Shown: positions 1 through 6,653 of the stretch, piece after piece
Layout: every line of letters starts with the position of its first letter
How positions within the stretch are numbered: position 1 is the stretch's first letter
NCBI GenBank assembly: GCA_035490315.1
Contig: DATHET010000297.1
Span: forward strand, 1-25,463
Reading direction: 5' to 3'
DNA length: 25,463 nt
Source of the DNA: JADJQU01 sp035490315
GTDB taxonomy: Bacteria; Planctomycetota; UBA1135; GCA-002686595
Position numbers and translations under genes: made by a program
Notes under the pieces: model-generated
The model's input: only the letters and a program-made list of their open reading frames with translations
Databases searched by the model: none
What the model was told of the DNA's origin: nothing

Positions 1-1
1 C

Positions 2-358
2 GAAGTCGAGACGGCGCTCGACGGCCGCAAGGCGATCGAAATGGTGCGCACCCGGGACTTCGACCTCGTGTTCATGGACTGCCACATGCCCGATGTCGAC
101 GGCTACGAGGCCACGGCCGAGATCCGCGGCGCCGAGCGCGAAAACCTGCGTCTGGGCCGCATCGCCAGGACGATTCCGATCATCGCCTTGACCGCGAGCG
201 CGCTGCCCGGAGACCGCGAGCGCTGCCTGGCGGCGGGCATGAGCGACTACCTGACCAAGCCGGTGAAAAAGGAACAGCTCCGCGCCATGCTCGGGCGGTG
301 GGGGACGGCGGGAGCCACCCCGCGGCCGTGCACGTCGCTGCTGCGCAAGATTGGGTAG
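2..358 (+). CDS. C-terminal receiver domain of a hybrid histidine kinase (5' end outside window)
   Basis: The reading frame is open from base 2 and stops at TAG 356-358, so only the last 118 residues of the protein lie in the window. They form most of a response-regulator receiver domain. The phospho-acceptor Asp is in FMDCHMPDVDG (Asp about residue 26 of the fragment), the switch Thr in IALTASA, and the conserved Lys in YLTKPVK. The MDCHMP..DGYEAT.EIR block closely matches the last receiver domains of the two complete hybrid kinases in this window, so the missing upstream part is most likely a HisKA/HATPase kinase core. A stand-alone response regulator cannot be excluded because the first receiver residues are missing. 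The HDOD gene follows 95 bp downstream on the same strand. Confidence 0.85.
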   Translation, partial: EVETALDGRKAIEMVRTRDFDLVFMDCHMPDVDGYEATAEIRGAERENLRLGRIARTIPIIALTASALPGDRERCLAAGMSDYLTKPVKKEQLRAMLGRWGTAGATPRPCTSLLRKIG

Positions 359-453
359 AAACCCCCTGACACGGGCTGCCGGCTCGGCGTCGATGTGCTT
401 CCCGGACGCAGACACTCCGCGGCGCGCGCCGCCGCGAACACAGGGAAGAACTA

Positions 454-1302
454 ATGACCACTTCGAGCCTCGTCGGGAACATGGCGGATTCGATGCGAAT
501 CCCGACTCTTTCCGCGTCCGTGGAACGGATCCGCGCCGTGCTCTCCACGCCGGACGTCGCGATGCCGGCGGTGGTGGCCGCATTCCTGACCGACCCGCCG
601 CTGGCCGCCAAGGTGCTCAAGATTGCCAACAGCGCGCACTACGGACTGCGCTCGAGCACCACCTCGCTGCAGACCGCGATCTCGGTGCTCGGCCTGCGCA
701 CCCTCTCGATGATCGTGCTGCGCGCCGGAATCCTGACCGCCTATTCGGAGACTCCCGACCGCGAGGATTTCTCGCTGGAGGAGCTCTGGAAGCACTCGAT
801 CCTCACCGCCCACGCTAGCGAAAGTCTCGCGCGCTATTGCCGCACGCGTAAGACGGACATGTCGCCGCAGGACTACTACACCTGCGGACTGCTGCACGAC
901 ATCGGGAAGATCGTGCTCTACGACAACCTGGGCGAGCAGTACGTCGAGGCCGCGCGCCAGGCGCACAACCATGGCACCTCGCTGGAAGCCGAAGAGATCA
1001 AGCAGCTCGGCATGAGCCACGCGGATGCCGGTGCGATGGCGGCGCTCCTGTGGAAGCTGCCGCAGCCGATCCCGGCGATCATCCGCGGCCACCATCGGCC
1101 ATCGGCCGCTGTGGGCCTGGTCGACGTGGTCAGCATCGTGGCCTGCGCCGACGAGATCGCTCACGTCGTCGCGTCCCAGCCTCTGGGAGACCCAGAGGAG
1201 CTCGCGGCCGGGATCAAGACACATCCGGGCGGTCTCAAGGACGCGGACCTGGTGCGCTCGATCTCTGAGGCGATCACGAGCTGGAATAAGCTCGAGCTGT
1301 AG
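454..1302 (+). CDS. HDOD domain signalling protein
   Basis: A 282-residue protein that is essentially one HDOD domain. Such domains occur in bacterial signalling proteins that respond to second messengers or stress; the biochemical activity is usually unknown. Recognisable parts are the N-terminal helical segment with PPLAAKVLKIANSAHYGL (about 48-65), IS.LGL..L (76-84), and an HD-like histidine set: LWKHS (His114), LLHDIGK (His148-Asp149), MSHADAGA (His189) and IRGHH (His213-214). The HD pair is present but the GYP signature of HD-GYP phosphodiesterases is absent, so c-di-GMP hydrolysis is not claimed. The ATG has an AGGGA-type ribosome site about 8 nt upstream. It lies directly after a hybrid kinase on the same strand and could be cotranscribed with it. 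Confidence 0.9.
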   Translation: MTTSSLVGNMADSMRIPTLSASVERIRAVLSTPDVAMPAVVAAFLTDPPLAAKVLKIANSAHYGLRSSTTSLQTAISVLGLRTLSMIVLRAGILTAYSETPDREDFSLEELWKHSILTAHASESLARYCRTRKTDMSPQDYYTCGLLHDIGKIVLYDNLGEQYVEAARQAHNHGTSLEAEEIKQLGMSHADAGAMAALLWKLPQPIPAIIRGHHRPSAAVGLVDVVSIVACADEIAHVVASQPLGDPEELAAGIKTHPGGLKDADLVRSISEAITSWNKLEL

Positions 1303-1318
1303 CGCGGGCTAGCCGCGC
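1302..1318. terminator. Short GC hairpin between convergent genes
   Basis: GCGCGG, a five-base GCTAG loop and CCGCGC form a perfect six-pair stem that starts on the last base of the HDOD stop codon. It sits in the 57-bp gap between convergent genes (HDOD on plus, propeller protein on minus). No T-tract follows on either strand, so a terminator role is only suggested by its position. Confidence 0.35.
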
Positions 1319-1359
1319 AGCGGACCGACCACTTCGATCCTGCGCACGGCGCGCAGAGT

Positions 1360-3045
1360 TCACGGGCAGACCGAGTATTCCAGGGCGTCGGAGAGCGTCG
1401 TGTCGTTGGGCGCCGGGTACCCGGAGTCGCGCCCCCAGAATTGAGCATCGACGATCGTGCCGGGCACGACGAGATAAGGCGCGGGTATTCCTCCCAGCGT
1501 GCCAGCGGCGAAGGCGTTCATGTCGATCGAGTAGACGCCCGTGCAGTTGTTCGGCGGAGCACTCCCGCCCGATTGGAGCGGAATCGATCGACGCAGCGGC
1601 GTGTTCACGCACTGCAGTCCGCCCTGGAAGGGGACCGCTGCGCGACCTTGGTTGGTGTAGAGCAGCAAGCCGGGCTTATTGTTGATCACCTGATTCGCTG
1701 CGATCGTGAATCCCGATCCGGCGCTCGCGCTCGAGGATCCGCTCGAGCCGATCGCGGGCAAGCATCCTTGAGAATTGAGCTTCGCGGTGCAGTAAGTCGC
1801 CGATGTCGGGCAAGCCGGATCGTAACGGGCGATGAAATAGTCGTACAGGCCAGCATTCGGCCCGCCGAGGTTGCCAAGAGTCGAGCCGATCACGAACAGT
1901 GCGCCCGAAGCATCGAGCAGGACGTTGCGCGCTCCATCGAAGGCGCCCGAGCCGAATTGGTGGGTCCAGATTCGATTCCCTGCGCTGTCGAAGTGCCTGA
2001 CCCAGGCGTCGTAGTTGCCCGCGTTCGAACCACCGAAGTTGCCGTTCGACATGCCGCACACATAGGCACCTCCTGCCCCATCGGGCTCTGCGCAATAAGC
2101 CCGCTCGCTGGCGCTCGTCCCCAACTGGCGGATCCAGCTCGTATTTCCCGCGCTGTCGCAGCGCGCCAACCACCCGTCTTCGCCGCCAGCGTTAGGGCCT
2201 CCCAGGCTGGAGTCGCAGTTTCCCGTCAGGAACATGCCGCCGACGCCGTCGGACGCGATGCCGGTGGCAATTTCTTCTCCCGCGGTGCCGAATTGCCTGA
2301 GCCAGGTCTGATTTCCGTTGCTGTCGAAGTGGGCCGACCAGACATCCGCGCCGCCCGCACTCGGTCCGCCGAAGTTGCCGGCGCAGAAGCCAGCGACATA
2401 GGCACCGCCGGATCCATCCGACGCGACGGCGTACGTGATCTCTTCCCCGATGGATCCGAATTGGCGGATCCAGAGCTGATTCCCTGCGCCGTCGTAGCGC
2501 GCGAGAAAAGGATCCCTGAAGCCCGCATTCGGACCAGCCAGACTACCGAAGGTCTCACCGCACACGAAGACACCGCCTGACCCGTCGGCCGCGGCGCCAT
2601 GCAATGAATCATAGCCGTTGCTTCCGAACTGCCGAATCCACGACTGATTCCCTGCGCTGTCGTAGCTTGCGAGCCAGCAGTCCCAGGCGCCGGCAGTCGG
2701 ACCACCCAGACTTCCTTCGGTAACGCCGCAGAGGAACGCTCCTCCCGACCCATCGGGAGCTACACAAACGCCAATGTCCAAGAGGCTGGTGCTCAGGGGA
2801 CGAGTCCAGATCAGATTGCCCGCGTTGTCGTGACGCGCGAGCCAGGCATCGAATTGCACGGGGTGCGTCCCCCCTCCGGAGCCGCAGGTATAGGCTCCCC
2901 CTGCGCCGTCGGAAATGGCGAAAAAGATGAGTTCGTTCTGGCTTCCCCCGAACTGTCGAATCCAGGTCTGGTTTTGCGCGGCGGCCGGAAATGCGGCGAG
3001 CGCGGCGAACGGTATGCACAGTGCCCAAGCGAGCGGACTATCCAT
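1360..3045 (-). CDS. Secreted seven-repeat beta-propeller protein with conserved C-terminal domain
   Basis: A 561-residue exported protein. Residues 1-23 form a signal peptide (hydrophobic stretch, AAAQ cleavage region) that lacks a strongly basic start. Residues 25 to about 415 are seven tandem repeats of about 55 residues, each starting N..W.RQFG, with DG.GG.[FY].CG and GGPNAG..D.[WF]LA..D..GN. This is the SBBP/beta-propeller repeat pattern, and seven copies fit one seven-bladed propeller. Residues 418-561 are a separate domain with four cysteines, shared with the protein at 23825-25463. GAGGT lies 7 nt before the ATG and supports the start. It is likely cell-surface or extracellular; the ligand is unknown. 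About 415 bp of non-coding DNA separates it from the PilZ gene upstream. Confidence 0.9.
   Translation of the reverse strand: MDSPLAWALCIPFAALAAFPAAAQNQTWIRQFGGSQNELIFFAISDGAGGAYTCGSGGGTHPVQFDAWLARHDNAGNLIWTRPLSTSLLDIGVCVAPDGSGGAFLCGVTEGSLGGPTAGAWDCWLASYDSAGNQSWIRQFGSNGYDSLHGAAADGSGGVFVCGETFGSLAGPNAGFRDPFLARYDGAGNQLWIRQFGSIGEEITYAVASDGSGGAYVAGFCAGNFGGPSAGGADVWSAHFDSNGNQTWLRQFGTAGEEIATGIASDGVGGMFLTGNCDSSLGGPNAGGEDGWLARCDSAGNTSWIRQLGTSASERAYCAEPDGAGGAYVCGMSNGNFGGSNAGNYDAWVRHFDSAGNRIWTHQFGSGAFDGARNVLLDASGALFVIGSTLGNLGGPNAGLYDYFIARYDPACPTSATYCTAKLNSQGCLPAIGSSGSSSASAGSGFTIAANQVINNKPGLLLYTNQGRAAVPFQGGLQCVNTPLRRSIPLQSGGSAPPNNCTGVYSIDMNAFAAGTLGGIPAPYLVVPGTIVDAQFWGRDSGYPAPNDTTLSDALEYSVCP
1363..1794 (-). 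other. Shared 144-residue C-terminal domain, copy 1
   Basis: Residues 418-561 of the propeller protein, from YCTAKLNSQG to the terminal SVCP. Compared by hand with the end of the protein at 23825-25463, the two align over 144 residues without a gap, with 95 identities. Conserved landmarks are four cysteines (YC, GC, [QR]C, N[ND]C), PGLLLY, RAAVPFQ, GVYSID, FWGRD and TLSDALE. The position at the extreme C terminus of two otherwise unrelated exported proteins suggests a sorting, anchoring or adhesion module. I recall similar ends in Planctomycetota proteins but cannot name an established family. Confidence 0.85.
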
Positions 3046-3460
3046 AGGAGTGACCTCGCAAGATGCCGTCGAATGCCTGCCGCGGAGTTTGCCTGAATCC
3101 AGAAGACTTGGAGTCCGCGTCTCTTCTGAGTTGATCGGTGGTTTCTATTGCATCGCCGATCGCGCTTCGCGGGGTATAGCCTAGCGGCCAGGTCGGTTTC
3201 CCGCGCCGACGTGAAATCGCCTGGTTTCATGCGGACCGTGCCCCGCAGGTCGGGCATTTCATCCTCCGCGAGGCTCGCGCCGTCGTGTGCATTCGCGATC
3301 GGGGAACGGCTCGAGACCTTCCGTCCCTCGCAATCCGCGCGCTCTTCGCGAGATCGAGTTGCCCGCTCGATAACGAGCCTTCGACGCGGATCGGCCCAGA
3401 GAGTTCGCAGACCCACGCGCGTGGAGCCCCGCGCTCCGTCGCGCTTTGTGGCGCAGACTC
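3046..3460. other. Intergenic region upstream of the propeller gene
   Basis: A stretch of 415 bp between the start of the propeller gene and the stop of the PilZ gene, both on minus. Frames through it are Arg-rich and show no recognisable domain, so I do not call a gene. It should hold the promoter of the propeller gene. A TATACC-like box can be read on the minus strand near 3174-3179, but no convincing -35 element accompanies it. Confidence 0.5.
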
Positions 3461-4375
3461 CTAGCCTTCGCGTTCGCGCTGCAACTGGATCATCTCGCAC
3501 TGGCGGCGGATGACGTAGTTCACGATCGAGCGCTCGAGCTCGGACTTGCCGTGCGGCCCCGGGAATTCGAAACGCATCGCGCAGAAATGCGGTTGCGAGC
3601 TGACCACTGTCCGCACGATTGTCCCGACGAGATCCAGCGGCGCGGCGCTGTCAGGGATCGTCAGGCTGACGCGAACCTCGGTCTGAGCCGCCAGATCGTG
3701 GAGCAGCTTGGACTTGGTGGCGATGATCATGCCGCCGGCCGAGATGTTGACCACCCATCCCGCGATGGGACCAGCATCGAGCACGAGGCTGACTGGGAAG
3801 CGCTCCCCGGGCTTCGGGCTCACCCGGAAGGCCTCTCTGCGGTTGGTGCGCTCGCGCGGTCCTGCGAGCTCCGGGGCCTTGGGCGGCGCCGACTCGCGGA
3901 AGCTGCAGATCAGGCCGAGCCGGCCGCCCTCGGTCGTGGAATTCACGACCTCGGCGCGCACGTCCGCGGCCACCCGCTCGAGCTTGGTGTCGAGCAACAA
4001 ATGCAGGATCTCCCCGATGCGCGGCGGCGCGGGATGATCCTGCGCCAGCACGATCGTCAGACCCTCGAAAGACGCGTTCGTGAACTCCAGCTCGGAGACC
4101 CGCTCGTGGCGCACCAGTCGAGCGCGTGTCCAGGGTCCCGTGTGTCGACCGAAACGAGCAGGTGATTCGATGGGCGAGTCCACGGCGGAAGGTCCACCTG
4201 GATCGACGGACCAGGCGTGGCGACTCCAGCCGAGTCCGTCGAATGAGCGAATCGTGCTCGCGAAGACTTGTGAATCGCGTTGATTCCGCGATGGCTGTGT
4301 GCAGGACGACGCAGCGAGCTCAGCGGGAATCCCGGCGAGTCGGAAGAAACTTCGCGGCTGCGACGCGCAGTCCAT
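3461..4375 (-). CDS. PilZ domain protein, probable c-di-GMP receptor
   Basis: A 304-residue soluble protein. Residues about 176-300 form a PilZ domain. It has the RxxxR motif in NRREAFRV (Arg180, Arg184) and the [DN]xSxxG motif in NISAGG (Asn210, Ser212, Gly215), the two elements that bind c-di-GMP, and a Q/R-rich final helix. Residues about 84-160 (ARLVRHERVSELEFTNASFEG..., ending GRLGLICSF) look like a second, non-binding PilZ-like or YcgR-N-like barrel. The first 80 residues have no recognisable fold, and no good ribosome site precedes the ATG at 4375, so translation may start later (a GTG codon occurs at Val88). The GGDEF protein encoded about 600 bp away is a possible ligand source. Confidence 0.82.
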   Translation of the reverse strand: MDCASQPRSFFRLAGIPAELAASSCTQPSRNQRDSQVFASTIRSFDGLGWSRHAWSVDPGGPSAVDSPIESPARFGRHTGPWTRARLVRHERVSELEFTNASFEGLTIVLAQDHPAPPRIGEILHLLLDTKLERVAADVRAEVVNSTTEGGRLGLICSFRESAPPKAPELAGPRERTNRREAFRVSPKPGERFPVSLVLDAGPIAGWVVNISAGGMIIATKSKLLHDLAAQTEVRVSLTIPDSAAPLDLVGTIVRTVVSSQPHFCAMRFEFPGPHGKSELERSIVNYVIRRQCEMIQLQREREG

Positions 4376-4577
4376 GCTGAAGCAGCCCGGGCGGGAGGGA
4401 GGTTGGAGAGGCGCTGGGAAGAAAATAGCGCCTCTCCCACCATCACCATCACGCCTCGATCGGTTCCCAGCACGCGATGCAAGTCGCGCCCGAGGCGCCT
4501 CTCGAAGCTGACCCTACTTCGTCCAGGCGAGCGAGTGGGTCGCGAGGGTAGTTCCACCCAATTCCTGCATGGGGGGC

Positions 4578-4605
4578 GAAGCCCGGGTTGGGCGTTCCGG
4601 GCTTC
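4578..4605. terminator. Nine-pair hairpin after the KaiC operon
   Basis: GAAGCCCGG (4578-4586) and CCGGGCTTC (4597-4605) pair perfectly around a ten-base loop. It lies 36 bp past the stop of the last gene of the minus-strand KaiC operon, where a transcription terminator is expected. No T-run follows on the minus strand, so intrinsic termination is uncertain. The remainder of the 4376-4641 gap shows no gene. Confidence 0.45.
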
Positions 4606-4641
4606 CTCGATCGTGCCTTTCAGAGACCGCGATCTGCGCGC

Positions 4642-4941
4642 TCACTTCGCGGCGGGGACCTCGAGGTCGAGCTCTGCGACGCAGCGCTCGATCTGCGCGA
4701 GCTCGGCCTCGCTCTGGTAGGCGACGACCAGGGAATTCGTCCGCTCGTCGGCGACGATGCGCGTCTGGCGCAGCACGGCCTTCAAGGCGCCCGCCACCTC
4801 CGCCGCTCGCGCATGCTTGAGCGGCAGGACCTTCAGGTTCGTAGCGGTTTCCGCGGAACGCTCGTGGCGTTGGATGGGCAGGGGACCGTGGCAGGAGCCG
4901 AGTGCCAGCACAGCACACAGGGGGATGGCGAGTGTCTTCAT
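4642..4941 (-). CDS. Small lipoprotein with secretin-N-like domain
   Basis: A 99-residue predicted lipoprotein. Residues 1-17 are a lipoprotein signal ending LGSC (Cys17). Residues about 36-93 read LKVLPLKHARAAEVAGALKAVL, then IVADERTNSLVV, then AQIERCVAELD. This is the repeated alpha/beta pattern of the secretin N-domain (GspD/PilQ N1-N3 modules). No secretin pore domain follows, so it is a free-standing N-module, perhaps an accessory of a secretin or another periplasmic assembly. The frame is open further upstream into the kinase gene, but the start at MKTLAIP is chosen for the signal peptide. It lies 56 bp after the kinase stop on the same strand and is probably the last gene of the KaiC operon. 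Confidence 0.75.
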   Translation of the reverse strand: MKTLAIPLCAVLALGSCHGPLPIQRHERSAETATNLKVLPLKHARAAEVAGALKAVLRQTRIVADERTNSLVVAYQSEAELAQIERCVAELDLEVPAAK

Positions 4942-4997
4942 GCAGGCTCGACGCGCGGCGAGAGTCGATCTTCCCGTGCGAAGCCCGGGGCGCGCTC

Positions 4998-6629
4998 TCA
5001 CGGCGCGGCGGGCGCGACCACCGGAGCCTCTCTCGGCAACCTGACGATGAATTCGCTCCCGAGCTCCACGCCGGCGCTGAGGGCGACGACGGTTCCACCG
5101 TGGGCCTGGACCACCTCGCGAACGATGGCCAGGCCGAGGCCGAGCCCATCGTTCTTGCGCTCCAGCGCCCTGGGGTCCTGCACGTAGAGGTCGAAGATGT
5201 GCGGCAGATCCTCCGGCGAAATCCCGACGCCCTTGTCGGAGACATGGATCGCGATCTCCTGCGCGTCGGCCTGGACCGACAAGAGGATCTCGCCGTGGTC
5301 GGGCGAGTACTTGGACGCGTTCTCCAGCAGATTGATGAAGACCTGGGCCAGGCGCACCGGATCGCCCTGAGCGGCGAGCGGCTGGCGGGGCGTCGTGCGG
5401 GTCAGCCGTTGCAGCCTGGCATCGATCCCGGGCTGACAGGCATCGATGGCCAGGCCGAGCACGGTGTTCAGGTCGATGTCCGTCCATTCCAGTCGCAGCT
5501 TGCCCGTGCTGATCCGCGAGCCGTCGAGCAGGTCGTCGACGAGTCTCGACATGTGCGCGACCTGGTGCTCGATCATGCCCTGCAGGCGCGCGAGCAGCGG
5601 ATGGTCAGTGCCGGCACGCTCGAGGAGGCTCGCGGCCATCCGGATCGGGTTGAGCGGATTGCGCAGCTCGTGCGCGACCATCGCGATGAACTTGACCTGG
5701 CGGCGGTGCGACTCCTGGGCGCGGGCTTCCAGCTCCTGCGCGCTCAACGCCGCGAGCACCAGGCTTTCATTGGCTTCGCGCAGGTAACGCAGACGCGGCT
5801 CTTCGCGCATCACCACGGACTCCGAGCGATTCACACGTGGCGCCAGATTCGGTGCGGACTGCGCACGGGCCTCGTTCGAGCCGGGGGCAGAGTAGAACGC
5901 GAAACCGCCCGCGCCGTTGTTCTTGGAGAAGTACATCGCGACGTCGGCGCGGCTGATCAATGTCGCGGCGTCGTCTCCGTCCTCGGGATAGGTGCTGATG
6001 CCGAGGCTCGCCGAAAGTCCATCGACGGGTAGGCCGGGCGGATTGGGCTGCGCCAGCGCGGCCAATATCTTCGACGCGATCAGGGCCACGTCCGAGTCCT
6101 TCGCCACGTCGGTCAGCAGCAGCACGAATTCGTCGCCGCCGTGGCGGCTGACCGTGTCCGAATGCCGCACGACCGACTCCAGTCGTCTCGCCGTCAAGCG
6201 CAGGACCTCGTCGCCGACGGCGTGGCCGAGCGTGTCGTTGATCCGCTTGAAATGATCGAGGTCGAGGAACACCACGGCGAGACGCGTGCCGCGGCGTTTG
6301 GCCGAGGCGATCGCCGTTTCCACGCGGTCGAGCATCAGCGCGCGATTGGGCGTGTCGGTCAATCCATCGCGCTGGCTGGAGTGTGCCAGCTCCGCCAGAT
6401 TCTTCACCGCTTCCTCGGCGATGCTGTCCGCGTGCAAGGCGGCGAGCACCAGTTGCTCGTTGGCCGCCTGCAGATCGAGTGCGCGCTTTCCGTCAGCCTC
6501 CCTCTCGAGCTCCATGAGTTGCGCGCGCAGTTTCAGGAGCTCGGCGCGCAGGTCGCGCTCCTGCTCCTCGAGCAGCGCCAGCGTCCGAACCTTGGTCGCT
6601 ACGGCTGCATCTTGAATCTGCTTACGCAC
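4998..6629 (-). CDS. Soluble GGDEF-histidine kinase fusion
   Basis: A 543-residue cytoplasmic protein with no membrane segment. Order: coiled coil (about 10-85); GGDEF domain (about 86-250) with DGLTDTPNR, an intact GGDEF at 164-168 and the RHSD inhibitory I-site five residues before it; helical linker; HisKA with HELRNP (phospho-acceptor His320); HATPase_c with N-box LLENASKYS (Asn437), DKGVG (465-469) and GLGLGL (495-500). It should both make c-di-GMP with product inhibition and autophosphorylate on His. A short helix, ANE[QS]LVLAAL, occurs twice (56-65 and 286-295), before each catalytic half. The GTG start is supported by GGAG 7 nt upstream. It follows the KaiC-like gene by 24 bp. No conventional sensor domain is visible, so input may come from KaiC. 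Confidence 0.93.
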   Translation of the reverse strand: MRKQIQDAAVATKVRTLALLEEQERDLRAELLKLRAQLMELEREADGKRALDLQAANEQLVLAALHADSIAEEAVKNLAELAHSSQRDGLTDTPNRALMLDRVETAIASAKRRGTRLAVVFLDLDHFKRINDTLGHAVGDEVLRLTARRLESVVRHSDTVSRHGGDEFVLLLTDVAKDSDVALIASKILAALAQPNPPGLPVDGLSASLGISTYPEDGDDAATLISRADVAMYFSKNNGAGGFAFYSAPGSNEARAQSAPNLAPRVNRSESVVMREEPRLRYLREANESLVLAALSAQELEARAQESHRRQVKFIAMVAHELRNPLNPIRMAASLLERAGTDHPLLARLQGMIEHQVAHMSRLVDDLLDGSRISTGKLRLEWTDIDLNTVLGLAIDACQPGIDARLQRLTRTTPRQPLAAQGDPVRLAQVFINLLENASKYSPDHGEILLSVQADAQEIAIHVSDKGVGISPEDLPHIFDLYVQDPRALERKNDGLGLGLAIVREVVQAHGGTVVALSAGVELGSEFIVRLPREAPVVAPAAP

Positions 6630-6653
6630 TGGAATGCTCCGGTCCCGGCCCGT

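Noticed and set aside
454..1302. HD-GYP c-di-GMP phosphodiesterase
   Set aside because: The HD pair is present but no GYP motif; the N-terminal half matches HDOD.
4942..5487. Extending the secretin-N-like lipoprotein upstream in frame
   Set aside because: It would overlap the kinase ATP-binding domain; the signal peptide and lipobox start at 4941.
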